A stretch of DNA of 64,000 nucleotides, taken from the NCBI GenBank assembly GCA_002494725.1, contig DACG01000019.1, positions 62,001 to 126,000 of the forward strand, read 5' to 3'. Positions 50,876 to 60,471 of this stretch are shown in pieces. Numbering within the stretch: position 1 is the stretch's first letter; each line of letters opens with the position of its first letter. Position numbers and translations under genes: made by a program. The notes under the pieces are model-generated. The model searched no databases. It had not been told where the DNA came from and saw only the letters and a list, made by a program, of their open reading frames with translations. The DNA comes from Geoglobus sp. UBA235. Its GTDB lineage: Archaea; Halobacteriota; Archaeoglobi; Archaeoglobales; Archaeoglobaceae.

Positions 50876-51274
50876 TCAGAGCCTGACTCTCCCCTGCCCT
50901 ACATCTTTCAGAAACCTGTCAAGGTCTTCCCTTCTCTCAAAGTAGAGGTTCTTGTTAACTCTGCCTCTCACCTCAACAATCAGATTTTCAAAGTCGGGGT
51001 AAAACTCTGCATCGTCCTTCCTGATTTTTGTCCCACCTGTGTATATGTAGTTCACATCCGTGTAGCAGAACTTGGGCTTTCTCAGGATCAGAACCGAGAA
51101 GAATGTTATCGTGGCCAGAAGCGCGAGAGAGGGGATGAGGAACTCATCGGTTAAACCAAGCTGGTAGTACCTGTATACCACCAGAATGAATCCGATTGCG
51201 TACATGATGTAAACAGTCCTCAGATATCTTCTTTTTGCGACTGGGTTTTTATAGGGTCTGTAGCTCCAGATCAA
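50876..51274 (-). CDS. Small membrane protein, unknown function
   Basis: 132 residues. Two membrane segments ([20 protein letters not shown] and [19 protein letters not shown]) followed by a soluble domain [31 protein letters not shown] (part shown). No family recognised. Start overlaps the ahcY stop by 4 bp, so it is translationally coupled to it. Confidence 0.55.
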   Translation of the reverse strand: MIWSYRPYKNPVAKRRYLRTVYIMYAIGFILVVYRYYQLGLTDEFLIPSLALLATITFFSVLILRKPKFCYTDVNYIYTGGTKIRKDDAEFYPDFENLIVEVRGRVNKNLYFERREDLDRFLKDVGQGRVRL

Positions 51275-52488
51275 GTCCCCTCCCTCCAGTCTGAAATGTA
51301 CCTTTTCTGGGTTTCTGTCAGCGAATCAATCCTTACTCCCATTGTCTCGAGCTTCAGCCTGGCAACCTCCCTGTCAAGCTCCTCAGGCATTCTGTAAACT
51401 CTTTTCTCAAGCTCGTTCCAGCGTTTTGCAATGTATTCTGCAGCAAGAGCCTGATTTGAGAAGCTCATGTCCATAACCTCTATCGGATGACCATCTCCTG
51501 AGACAAGATTCACAAGCCTCCCTTCTGCAAGCAGGTAGAGCCTTTTGTTACCCAGATCGTACTCTTTAAGCCCCGGTCTTAGCTCTCTTGTGTGTTTTGC
51601 CATTTTTTCAAGCTCATCGACATTTATCTCAACATTGAAATGACCTGCGTTGGCGAGTATGGCTCCGTCCTTCATCAGATTGAAATGTCCTCTCGTTATC
51701 ACATCTCTGTTTCCGGTTGCAGTTATGAAGATATCCCCTATCCTGCTGGCCTCATCCATTGGCATGACCTCAAATCCGTCCATAACAGCCTCAAGAGCCC
51801 TTATTTCATCCACCTCAGTGACGATGACATGTCCCCCAAGCCCCTTGGCTCTCATGGCAATCCCCCTTCCGCACCATCCGTAGCCCACAACAACCACCTT
51901 CTTTCCTGCAACAAGAGTGTTGGTTGCCCTGAAAATTCCGTCCCAGGTTGACTGTCCTGTTCCGTATCTGTTATCAAAAAGATACTTTGTCAGGGCATCA
52001 TTAACAGCTATGACAGGAAATGCGAGCACCCCGTCCCTCTCCATGGCCTTTAGTCTGTTCACCCCGGTTGTCGTCTCCTCACTTGCTCCCAGAATTCTGT
52101 CTGCAATCACCTTCCTCTTCTCATGAATGAGGTAGATCAGATCAGCACCATCGTCAATTATTATGTCAGGTTCAAAATCAATAACTCTGTTCAGGGCCAG
52201 GTAGTACTCTTCCTTGCTCAAACCCCTTCTCGCGTAGCATTCAATCCCCTCTCTCCTCAGTGCCTCTGCAACATCATCCTGGGTTGTGAGAGGGTTGCAG
52301 CCAGTAATTGCAACCTCAGCTCCTCCCGAAACAAGAGTTCTGACAAGAACAGCAGTTTTTGCCTCAACGTGAAGAGCCATTCCAATTTTAAGCCCGTCAA
52401 GTGGTTTTTCTGACTCGAATCTCTCTCTTATCCTTGCAAGGACTCTCATGTTCCTCTCTGCCCACTGTATCTTTGCCATGCCATCCAT
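51271..52488 (-). CDS. ahcY: Adenosylhomocysteinase
   Basis: Hydrolyses S-adenosyl- (or S-inosyl-) homocysteine to clear the product of SAM methylation. 405 residues from ATG 52488 ([14 protein letters not shown]); the longer frame to 52560 is rejected because a TATA element TTTAAATATT lies inside it. Motifs: [56 protein letters not shown]-binding [19 protein letters not shown] and [14 protein letters not shown]. The TTTAAATATT element lies about 25-30 bp before the start. Confidence 0.95.
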   Translation of the reverse strand: MDGMAKIQWAERNMRVLARIRERFESEKPLDGLKIGMALHVEAKTAVLVRTLVSGGAEVAITGCNPLTTQDDVAEALRREGIECYARRGLSKEEYYLALNRVIDFEPDIIIDDGADLIYLIHEKRKVIADRILGASEETTTGVNRLKAMERDGVLAFPVIAVNDALTKYLFDNRYGTGQSTWDGIFRATNTLVAGKKVVVVGYGWCGRGIAMRAKGLGGHVIVTEVDEIRALEAVMDGFEVMPMDEASRIGDIFITATGNRDVITRGHFNLMKDGAILANAGHFNVEINVDELEKMAKHTRELRPGLKEYDLGNKRLYLLAEGRLVNLVSGDGHPIEVMDMSFSNQALAAEYIAKRWNELEKRVYRMPEELDREVARLKLETMGVRIDSLTETQKRYISDWREGT

Positions 52489-52582
52489 GTGGAATTTAGC
52501 TCGGCAGGAATATTTAAAGCTTCCACGAAGTTTGTGAATAACAGCAGCGAATATCAACACAAAAATTTCTCAGAATCGAAAG

Positions 52583-52593
52583 AAATTTAAGTA
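52583..52593 (+). promoter_or_regulatory. TATA element AAATTTAAGTA ahead of the SPFH gene
   Basis: AAATTTAAGTA, 19 bp before the ATG at 52613, follows the BRE-like CGAAAG. The same 11-mer occurs before the next two plus-strand genes. Confidence 0.55.
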
Positions 52594-52612
52594 TTATCTT
52601 TCAGGGCGGGAC

Positions 52613-53500
52613 ATGGAAGGAGACATTCCTGTGAGAAGCGTGAGAAAGGGCAGGAAAGGAAAGATGGTGGCTGCTGTGGTACTTGCTCTGGTATTTCTGA
52701 TGGTGATGGCGGCATCCGCCATTGTTGTGATAGACCAGACCGAGGTCGGTGTTGTAAAGATTCTCGGAAAGGTTCAGAAGGAGCCGCTTCAGCCGGGACT
52801 GCATTTTGTCACACCGATAATAACCGAGGTGGTGAGGATGCCAACATACGAGAAAACAATGGAGATGGTCGGGGAGGAGCACATAAAGGCTCTGACATCT
52901 GAAGGGTTGCCTGTCTTCTTTGACATGGCTGTTCAGTACAAGATCGATCCCATGAAGGCTCCTGAGGTTTACTCGACTCTGAAAAATTACGAGGTGTGGA
53001 TGGAGAGCAGAATAAGAGCTCATGCCAGAGATATTGTTGCTCAGTTCAGGGCTGATGACCTCTACACGGAGAGGAGAGAGGAGATTCAGGCTCAGTTCGA
53101 GAAAAAGCTGTACGATGAGTTCAGACCCTATGGCATTCTGATCACGGCGGTTCTTATCAGGAACATAGACCTTCCCTCAAGCGTTGAGCAGGCAATTCAG
53201 CAGAAGATTCAGGCAAAGCAGGAAGCCGAGAGGATGGAGTATGTTGTTCAGAGAGAGGAGCTTGAGGCAAAGAGGAAGGAGGTTGAGGCTCAGGGTATTG
53301 CGAGGGCGAACCAGATAATCGGAGAATCCCTGAGAAACAATCCTGAGTACATTCAGTGGTACTATCTGCAGATTCTCGATAACTTTGCAAAATCGGAAAA
53401 CAATGCCATTATAGTTGTTCCTGTTCCGAGCTCAATGTATCCCGGTGTGAGCAGAAATGCCTCACCAAACATGCCCCTGATACTGCCTTCCCAGAGGTGA
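52613..53500 (+). CDS. SPFH/stomatin-prohibitin family membrane protein
   Basis: 295 residues. Short basic N-terminus, one membrane segment VAAVVLALVFLMVMAASAIV (18-37), then the SPFH domain with DQTEVGVVKILGKV, LQPGLHFVTPIITEV and PVFFDMAVQYKI, and a long coiled coil rich in Glu/Lys/Gln (QQKIQAKQEAERMEYVVQRE). The end turns hydrophobic and Pro-rich. It forms membrane scaffolds; a partner NfeD gene is not beside it. Confidence 0.88.
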   Translation: MEGDIPVRSVRKGRKGKMVAAVVLALVFLMVMAASAIVVIDQTEVGVVKILGKVQKEPLQPGLHFVTPIITEVVRMPTYEKTMEMVGEEHIKALTSEGLPVFFDMAVQYKIDPMKAPEVYSTLKNYEVWMESRIRAHARDIVAQFRADDLYTERREEIQAQFEKKLYDEFRPYGILITAVLIRNIDLPSSVEQAIQQKIQAKQEAERMEYVVQREELEAKRKEVEAQGIARANQIIGESLRNNPEYIQWYYLQILDNFAKSENNAIIVVPVPSSMYPGVSRNASPNMPLILPSQR

Positions 53501-53559
53501 TCTTTTCTTTTTGATTGATTTCTGAGTTTGCAGGCTCCATTTTCTTTCAATTGAACATT

Positions 53560-53570
53560 AAATTTAAGTA
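53560..53570 (+). promoter_or_regulatory. TATA element AAATTTAAGTA ahead of the CARF regulator
   Basis: Same 11-mer as at 52583, 22 bp before the ATG at 53593. Confidence 0.55.
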
Positions 53571-53592
53571 TTGTGACAAACATCAATTAATC

Positions 53593-54288
53593 ATGCCTGC
53601 GACCCTCATAACGTTTGTCGGTCACACGAAAGAGAGAATCGCTGAATCAATTCGTGCCTTCAGGGAGCTTCCTGTAACAAAAATCATTCTGGTTGTAGGT
53701 AAACCTGAAACAAGCGGGGAGAAATTTGCGAGAAAAGTGGTGAAGGAGGTTGCCAAGGAGCTGAAACCGATATTTGATGTGGAGATTGCTGAGGTGGATA
53801 AAGTCAACGTCATGGGTGCAGCAATCGAGCTTGTGAACATCATTGAAAGGGAAAAGGAGTCTGGAAATGAGGCTGTGCTCAACGTCTCAGGGTCCCTCAG
53901 AACCTACCCGGTAGCAGCCTATATTGCGGCCAGCATAACAAATTCAAGAATGTTCTCCTCCATTCCCGAGTACGATGCTAATGGGAAGGAGATCGGAATC
54001 GAGAAGGTTGTTGAAATTCCCGTTCTTCCTGTTGCCTTTCCCGGAAAAGAACAGATGGAGATTCTAAGTGCAGTGGGTGATGGAGCATCGTCTCTCGACG
54101 AGCTTGTTGTAAGGCTAAATCCGGGAATTGTGAAGAAGAGCAAAGAGTTTCAGAGCGAGAGGAGCAGGTTGAGCCACCATCTTTCAAAGCTGGAGAAGGC
54201 GGGTTTTGTCAGGAGAGAAAAGTACGGCAGACAGGTGAAAATAGAGCTCACAGAGCTGGGAAAAGCAATCACAGCGGCTTCAGAATGA
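53593..54288 (+). CDS. CARF-domain winged-helix regulator, Csa3-like
   Basis: 231 residues from ATG 53593 (MPATLITFVGHTKERI); a frame back to 53515 lacks homology. Residues 1-125 form a Rossmann-like CARF domain with LITFVGHTKERIAESIRAFR and NVSGSLRTYPVAAYIAASIT, where the loop after the fourth strand binds a cyclic nucleotide in the family. Residues 150-231 form a winged helix (RSRLSHHLSKLEKAGFVRRE). Csa3 proteins regulate CRISPR-Cas genes in archaea; here no cas gene or repeat array lies in the window, but a restriction-type cluster follows. Confidence 0.78.
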   Translation: MPATLITFVGHTKERIAESIRAFRELPVTKIILVVGKPETSGEKFARKVVKEVAKELKPIFDVEIAEVDKVNVMGAAIELVNIIEREKESGNEAVLNVSGSLRTYPVAAYIAASITNSRMFSSIPEYDANGKEIGIEKVVEIPVLPVAFPGKEQMEILSAVGDGASSLDELVVRLNPGIVKKSKEFQSERSRLSHHLSKLEKAGFVRREKYGRQVKIELTELGKAITAASE

Positions 54289-54417
54289 ATTAAAAATCCT
54301 CGGTTTGAAATGTGAGGGTTTTATCTCCTATTATCTGTGTTTCTGTCCCTGTATTTTTGCAGTGTTCATCATAGATCGAACATGTTTTCGATGCATTAAC
54401 TTTTAAACTTGAACAAA

Positions 54418-54428
54418 AAATTTAAGTA
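54418..54428 (+). promoter_or_regulatory. TATA element AAATTTAAGTA ahead of the rmuC-like operon
   Basis: Third copy of the 11-mer, 30 bp before the ATG at 54459; AGGTGGTGG (54450-54457) is the ribosome site. The rest of the 170-bp gap is T-rich with no gene. Confidence 0.5.
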
Positions 54429-54458
54429 ACATTAAGCCAATCAACTTTAGGTGGTGGG

Positions 54459-55484
54459 ATGCAGGTGACCGATTACTATGACACAATACTGTTCTTCGCA
54501 GTTTTTGGAGTGATGTTGTATGTTATCATCAGGCAGAGAGGTGCCGAGAGCAGAATAGAAGAAGTCAGCAGAAAATTCGAAGATTTGAACAGAAGCTTAC
54601 CGGTGTGGGTTGAGGGTGCGGTTTCCAAGACGTTCCAGAACTCAGCAGGAATCTTCGAGAGTCTCTTCGCGTCGGCAATCTCAAAGAATTCCGATGTGAT
54701 AAAGGGTGCTTTTGCAACCTCACTCAAAGAGCTGGGCATTCAGGAGGATCTTGGAAAGCTGAGTGAAGCTTCAGCAGATCTCAAGGCAATCACCTCTGAT
54801 CTGAAAACAATGTTTCAGGTAAAGCATGCGAGGGCAAAATTTGGCGAGCTCCAGCTCGAAAAACTGCTGAAGGACATTTTTCCGCAGAACAGACTGCATT
54901 TCCAGAGGAATATCGGCCACGGAATACCGGATGCGTGTATTGCAGTGGAGGACAGCAGGTATCTCTGCATAGACTCAAAATTCCCCCTCGAAAACTTTAG
55001 GAAGTACAGTGAGGCAGAGAGTGAGGCTGAGAAGAAAAAATACTGGAAGGAGTTCCTAAAGGATATCAGAGGACATATTGAGAGTATAAGGAGCAAGTAT
55101 GTTGGAAAGGATAACACGCTTGACTTTGCGCTCATGTTTGTGCCCTCAGATACGATCTTCTACCACTTAGTTTCTGAGGAGCCAGATATTGCGGTCGAGG
55201 CGGCAAAGTCAGGTGTTATTTTAACATCTCCCTCAATGCTTCCCGCATATCTCAGCTTAGTTTCTGCGAGGATTCAGGCCCAGGAGATTTCGAGGAGGGC
55301 CGAGGAGATCCAGAAGAAGATCGATGTGCTTGGCAGATACATCAGCGATGTGGATTCGAAGTTCGAAACGCTGTCCAGGCATGTCAGCAACGCCTACAAC
55401 AACCTGTCAAGGGTCCAGCAGTCCATGGCCAGTCTGAAAGGATACTATTCCACAATTGCCAGGTTTGAGGAGGAGGAAGAATGA
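54459..55484 (+). CDS. RmuC-family nuclease-like protein
   Basis: 341 residues. One N-terminal membrane segment (DTILFFAVFGVMLYVIIRQ), a coiled-coil region (ESRIEEVSRKFEDLNRSL), then the RmuC nuclease-like domain with ARAKFGELQLEKLLKDIFP, GIPDACIAVEDSRYLCIDSK and FPLENFRKYSE, a PD-(D/E)xK-type DxxxK set, and MFVPSDTIFYHLV. A second coiled coil closes the protein. Bacterial RmuC limits DNA inversions and RmuC relatives occur in defence loci. First gene of the 54.4-61.8 kb cluster, ATGA overlap with the MBL gene. Confidence 0.88.
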   Translation: MQVTDYYDTILFFAVFGVMLYVIIRQRGAESRIEEVSRKFEDLNRSLPVWVEGAVSKTFQNSAGIFESLFASAISKNSDVIKGAFATSLKELGIQEDLGKLSEASADLKAITSDLKTMFQVKHARAKFGELQLEKLLKDIFPQNRLHFQRNIGHGIPDACIAVEDSRYLCIDSKFPLENFRKYSEAESEAEKKKYWKEFLKDIRGHIESIRSKYVGKDNTLDFALMFVPSDTIFYHLVSEEPDIAVEAAKSGVILTSPSMLPAYLSLVSARIQAQEISRRAEEIQKKIDVLGRYISDVDSKFETLSRHVSNAYNNLSRVQQSMASLKGYYSTIARFEEEEE

Positions 55485-56999
55485 AGATAACTGTATATGA
55501 CGGAGCAGCAACCATAGGCGGTAACAAGATCTACGTTGAAGAAAACGGCAGAGGAGTTTTCCTGGACTTCGGCATGAATTTCGCGAAATACGGAAAATAT
55601 TTTCAAGAGTTTCTGACAGAGAGGGGCGGAAGGAGTATCCACGATCTCATTCACCTCAACTTGATTCCAAAGATAGATGTTTACCGAAAAGACCTGATAC
55701 CATCCGATTTAGACGTTTCAACGTATCCCAAGCTCAATGTCGAGGCTGTTCTTCTCAGCCACGCCCACATGGACCATTGCGGGAACATTGGCCTACTCAA
55801 CGAAAACATTGCCATAGTCGCTTCACCAATATCCATTGCCATCCTCAAAGCATTGAGAGACGCTTCGCAAACAAAGATCGGATCAGAGATAGCATACTTC
55901 TCCCCCAAAGCTCCTCAGGGAGATGGAAGATATCTCAAATCCAAAAGTAGCAATTACGTTGGAAGGAAATTCGTGTGCACTTCCGAATTTTCTGGCGATC
56001 TCGTGGACTTCGTCTCCAGCAGGCCTGGGACAAAGAGGATCGAAGCTGGAGAAGTGTGCCACATCTCTGACGCTGCTCTCCCATTCGAGGTTAGATCATT
56101 TGAAGTTGATCACTCAATCTACGGGGCCAATGCGTACATCATCTACGGGGATGTGGCAGTATCGTATACTGGAGACCTTAGACTTCACGGCAAAAACGCT
56201 GCCAAAACCAAGGAGTTTGTCAAAAGAAGTAGGGATGCACGGGTTCTGATTATAGAGGGAACAAGAACTTCGAGAGAAGACGTGAATGAATCCGAAAAAA
56301 CAGTATTTGAGAACTGTCTCAAGGCTGTTGAAGAGTCGGAGAGAATTGTCATAGCCGATTTCTCGCCGAGAAATTTTGAAAGACTCGAAACTTTTCTGGA
56401 AATTGCTAAAAAAAACTGGAAGAGAGCTTGTTATAACGCCAAAAGACGCTTACATGCTTCATGCCATCGAGTGCGCTGAAGGAGTTTGCAGGTTGGGAGA
56501 TGCTCGCATCTATTACGAGATTAAAGACAGGTCAAGAGCCAAATGGGAAACGGAAATTATCATGGAAAAGTGGGGTGAAAAGTTCGTTGATCCGGCAGAG
56601 ATTTCGAAAAATCCGGAGAACTACATTCTATGCTTCTCATTCTACGACATGAAGCACCTGCTCGACATAAAGCCAGAAGGTGGGGCTTACATCTACTCAT
56701 CAAGCGAGGCGTTCAGCGAGGAGCAGGAGTTCGATTTCCTCAGGCTGCACCACTGGCTGAATGAGTTCAATCTGAAGGTTTACGGCTTTAAAATGGTGCT
56801 GAAAGACGGGAAACTGGCTCCGGAGTTCATCAAGGGCTACCACGCCTCAGGGCATGCGTCGAAGGAAGACCTGAGGTGGATTATCGAGCAGATCGACCCG
56901 GATGTGATCATTCCCGTGCACACCACTAACCACGAATGGTTTGTGGAGAATTTTGAGGGTGTGGTTGTGCTTGAGGATGGGGGAAGTGTGGAGGTCTGA
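55481..56999 (+). CDS. RNase J-like MBL/beta-CASP nuclease, interrupted at an A8 run
   Basis: A metallo-beta-lactamase nuclease in two frames. Frame 1 (55481 to about 56410) has LLSHAHMDHCGNIGLL (HxHxDH), VDHSIYGANAYIIYG, SYTGDLRLHGK and IIEGTRTSRED. Frame 2 (to 56999) resumes with KKTGRELVITPKDAYML and holds the C-terminal beta-CASP part: YHASGHASKEDLRWIIEQ and IIPVHTTNHEWF. The junction lies in GCT-AAAAAAAA-CTGG (A's at 56408-56415): seven A's would read EIAKKTGREL in one frame. Either slippage restores a 505-residue protein, or the gene is disabled, or one A is a sequencing error. SD and stop contacts with the neighbours are intact. Confidence 0.82.
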
Positions 57000-57002
57000 C
57001 CG

Positions 57003-57392
57003 ATGGAGGACGAGAAGAGGAAAATTCGGGGAATAGTGCCGGAGGAGTATTTCGCGGGTGAAGACTGGCTCAGGGCAGGAAGGAGGAGATTTTTGCTTTT
57101 GAATGTAATATATTACCTTCAGCACTTTGCAGGAAAGGAGAGTGGGGTTAGCGAAGGCGATATTTTAGAATTCCTTGAAGCATTGAAAAATGTCGACGTG
57201 GAAATTTATTACAGCATTGTGAAACCCAATATACCAGTGGAATTGACTTTAAAAGAACTACTCTTAGATGGACTAGTCACTGAAGATCAGGAAGGGGTGC
57301 TATTTGTGAATAAAGAAAAAATTAAATCGGAAAGAAAGCTGATTTATTGGGGAAATGTAAAGAAGGTGTTTGATAAAATTAATGAAAGTTAA
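57003..57392 (+). CDS. Small protein between the MBL and McrB genes
   Basis: 129 residues, ATG 57003 after GGAGGT (56989-56994). Basic start MEDEKRKIRGIVPEEYFAGE, then helical segments RRRFLLLNVIYYLQHFAGKE and VSEGDILEFLEALKN, and LKELLLDGLVTEDQEGVLFV near the end, which could be a winged-helix. No family recognised. From about base 57160 onward the composition falls sharply in GC and continues so into the next gene. Its fixed place inside the cluster suggests a component or regulator. Confidence 0.55.
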   Translation: MEDEKRKIRGIVPEEYFAGEDWLRAGRRRFLLLNVIYYLQHFAGKESGVSEGDILEFLEALKNVDVEIYYSIVKPNIPVELTLKELLLDGLVTEDQEGVLFVNKEKIKSERKLIYWGNVKKVFDKINES

Positions 57393-57421
57393 AATTCATT
57401 TGTAAACAGGAGGTAAGGCAC

Positions 57422-60400
57422 ATGAAAATAAAGAATAAAGAAAAGATCGTAGAATTGCTAAAACACTGGAGAGATTTGGCGTCAAAGAATCCGATAGGAG
57501 AACATTATGATCTAACCGGTGGCTGGTGGTTAGAAAATTTAAAAAAGATTAAAGAGATCGTAAACGGCCTTTCAGAAACCGAGAACATTGAAGAAAGTAG
57601 GAAACTTTTAAACACTCTATTTAAAAGAGGGAAGGATCAGTTAATATGGTCACAGCAAGCACTAATTGTTTCTTCATTTATACAAGACAAGAGAAACCAA
57701 AAAGCAATCCTCGAGCTACGAAAGCTTGTATTGGATGTAGCGTCTTCGGAAAAATTTGACGAGTTATGGGTTGAGAGATTTTATTCAATGTTAAAAGGTT
57801 GGAATCCAAAAAGTGTCGAGAAATTCAAAGCATTAAAAAGAATACTTTTCAATATTCTTGGAGAACTGTTTGGAAAGCTACGCATTGGTAAATATCCTGT
57901 AATAAACTCCTGCTCTCGTAGATTCCTTGAAGAATACTTTGAAGTTGAGAGATATGATTATGAGGGGTATTTAGGAGCTTTTGAAGAATTGAAAAAATTA
58001 TACCTTTCAGAAGTAGGGAGGCTCTCTAAACTTGAAATAAATATTGAGATCGACATGATGTTCAATTACTTTGACAAAAAAAGTATGGGCAATATAGTTA
58101 CAGTGTTACAAGAACTGAAGAACAATTTTAAGGGAGAATGGGGTAGCGTTGAGAAAGAATTTATGGAGAGTGTTGAGCAAATAAGGAGTATCATTTATAA
58201 CAAAATCGATCAAAATCAGCCATTCAGCGAAGAAGATATTGAAAAGATCTTGAGCATCTCTAAAAATGTCCCAAAAAACTGCAGGTTTCTTTTAAGCTTC
58301 ATTGCAAGTGCAGGCAGGCCTGAAAAAGAAATTTTACTGAGTTTAGTTAACAATGAACATTTTGTAGATTTCGCCAATTCATTAAAAGATGGCGACCTTG
58401 AGGCTATTAAAGCTAATTACGATGCTATTAAAAACAAGGAATTTAATGTCAAACATACTACTTTAACCACTTGGCTGGCAATTTTAAGACCCGACTTGTT
58501 TATGCCTCTCTGGGGCTATGTAAAAGATCCTGGAACCCTCCCACAGGATCTCCTAAAAGGTTTTGAAGAACTTAGAAAGTTTGTACAGTGGTGGAATCTG
58601 AGTACAAATGACTTATTTGAGTTATTAGATGTTTTGAGGAATGCGGCGAATGATGCCGGTATAAACAATATGTTCGAAGCTGCATTCTATTTAAATAAGT
58701 ATGAAAGTAAACGCAAAGAAAAACCAAATTATGGAAGGAGAATTTGGCTAATAGCGCCAGGAACAAGGGCAGAATACTGGAATATTTGTGTTAAAAGAGG
58801 AATAATTTGTGTGGGCTGGAGAGAGGCTGCAGAAAATCTCAAAGATGCTCTATTTAATATAAACAACTACAAAACGTTCAAAACTGAGATGAGCAGATTT
58901 GGATACAAAGATTCTGCTCAATTGTGGAAGTTCATAAAAGATGTGTCGATAGGAGATATTTTACTCGCAAAAAAAGGTGTCCAGAAAATTATTGGAATAG
59001 GTGTAGTAGATTCGAAACCTGAAATAGACCTCCAACTGGAATATCCAATTTACCGTAAAGTGAGATGGTATGAGGTAAATCTGAACATAGATTCGCCGAA
59101 GCAGTTTGCTGGAACGATCACCGAACTCACTGGCGAAGACGTCGAGAGAGTACCAGAGCTAAAGGAAATAATTGACAAGATGGTTGGAGCTAAGACAGAG
59201 GATGCCGAAAAGAAGTCAAAAGACTTCGAGAGGATATCCAACATCCTAAAGTCTAAAAAACAACTCATCCTCTACGGCCCTCCAGGAACGGGCAAAACCT
59301 GGCTCGCGAGGAACTATGTCGAAGCGAAAAAGAACGGCAATCGCGAACTTTACGAATTCGTTACCTTTCATCCATCCTATTCTTACGAAGAGTTCGTCGA
59401 AGGTCTCAAGCCAGTTCCGGCTGAAAATGGAGTGAAGTTCGTAGTTGAAGATGGAATTTTCAAGAGATTGGCAATTAAAGCCATGTGTGAGATTCTCAAA
59501 AACCAAAATGACCACCCAGAACTCTCGAAGATCTCTGAGAATTTGTTGAAAAATTTAAAGGAATTCGAAAAGGGCATCATAGCAACGAAAAATAATGTTC
59601 TTGAAGAGTACAGCAAGCTTAAAAAAGAGCTTTGGGCCAATCTTATCTTTTTGGATGAGAAAGAACTAAAAAGTCTTTTCAGGACTTCCGATTCGGTTCA
59701 TGAGTACTACCTCGTAATCGACGAGATAAACAGAGGAGACATTTCAAAGATCTTCGGGGAGCTCATAACTCTGCTCGAAGCCGACAAAAGGCTTGGAGGA
59801 GAGAATCAGATATTCGTCACGCTTCCTTACTCAAAAGAGCCGTTTGCAGTTCCACCCAACCTCCACATCATCGGCACGATGAACACTGCAGACAGAAGCA
59901 TAGCCCTGATCGACGTAGCTTTGAGGAGAAGGTTCGGGTTCATTGAGGTGATGCCGTCGTACAGAGTGTTGCTTGAAAAGCTCAAATTGGCTGAAAACGT
60001 TGAAAGTGAGGATAATGCTGTCAGGTTAATAAATGGCTGGGAACTGAAGGGTATAGATAATAGAAATCCGAAACCCAAAGATGTGAAAAAGCTTGCAGTC
60101 AAAGCCCTGTATGTTCTCAATCAGAAAATACAGCTTATCTACGATAGAGATCACCAGATCGGACATAGCTATTTGCTGAAGTTAAAAGATGGCAAAGTTG
60201 AGACGCTGAGACACATCTGGTACTACGAAGTTGTTCCATTGCTTCAGGAGTATTTCTACAACGACTGGGAGAAGCTGATACATTTGATCGGAGAGTTTCC
60301 AAATGGTTTCGTTGAGAAAGTGGATCTCAAGGATTTCATGGACAACAATTTGGTTTACGAGGAAGATGCAAAGGTGTACAGGATTGAAGAGCTTGATGGT

Positions 60401-60448
60401 GGGGAGTTCATTAAAGCAATGCTCAGCGTGGCCGGGATAAGCGAATGA
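57422..60448 (+). CDS. mcrB: McrB-like GTPase with N-terminal recognition region and PUA/EVE-like domain
   Basis: 1008 residues, the motor of a type IV (methylation-dependent) restriction system. Residues 1-435 are helical, containing TLTTWLAILRPDLFMPLWGY. Residues about 440-590 resemble an EVE/PUA-like reader of modified bases: RRIWLIAPGTRAEYWNICV, RGIICVGWREAAENLKDA, SIGDILLAKKGVQKIIGIGV. The AAA+ GTPase follows: Walker A LYGPPGTGKTWLA (about 617), FHPSYSYEEFVEGLKP, Walker B YLVIDEINRGDISKIFGEL (about 762) and MNTADRSIALIDVALRRRF (820). Strong ribosome site AGGAGGTAAGG. Recognition half is much richer in AT than the rest. Confidence 0.88.
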   Translation: MKIKNKEKIVELLKHWRDLASKNPIGEHYDLTGGWWLENLKKIKEIVNGLSETENIEESRKLLNTLFKRGKDQLIWSQQALIVSSFIQDKRNQKAILELRKLVLDVASSEKFDELWVERFYSMLKGWNPKSVEKFKALKRILFNILGELFGKLRIGKYPVINSCSRRFLEEYFEVERYDYEGYLGAFEELKKLYLSEVGRLSKLEINIEIDMMFNYFDKKSMGNIVTVLQELKNNFKGEWGSVEKEFMESVEQIRSIIYNKIDQNQPFSEEDIEKILSISKNVPKNCRFLLSFIASAGRPEKEILLSLVNNEHFVDFANSLKDGDLEAIKANYDAIKNKEFNVKHTTLTTWLAILRPDLFMPLWGYVKDPGTLPQDLLKGFEELRKFVQWWNLSTNDLFELLDVLRNAANDAGINNMFEAAFYLNKYESKRKEKPNYGRRIWLIAPGTRAEYWNICVKRGIICVGWREAAENLKDALFNINNYKTFKTEMSRFGYKDSAQLWKFIKDVSIGDILLAKKGVQKIIGIGVVDSKPEIDLQLEYPIYRKVRWYEVNLNIDSPKQFAGTITELTGEDVERVPELKEIIDKMVGAKTEDAEKKSKDFERISNILKSKKQLILYGPPGTGKTWLARNYVEAKKNGNRELYEFVTFHPSYSYEEFVEGLKPVPAENGVKFVVEDGIFKRLAIKAMCEILKNQNDHPELSKISENLLKNLKEFEKGIIATKNNVLEEYSKLKKELWANLIFLDEKELKSLFRTSDSVHEYYLVIDEINRGDISKIFGELITLLEADKRLGGENQIFVTLPYSKEPFAVPPNLHIIGTMNTADRSIALIDVALRRRFGFIEVMPSYRVLLEKLKLAENVESEDNAVRLINGWELKGIDNRNPKPKDVKKLAVKALYVLNQKIQLIYDRDHQIGHSYLLKLKDGKVETLRHIWYYEVVPLLQEYFYNDWEKLIHLIGEFPNGFVEKVDLKDFMDNNLVYEEDAKVYRIEELDGGEFIKAMLSVAGISE

Positions 60449-60471
60449 CCCCGTCCATCTAATGAGGAGCA

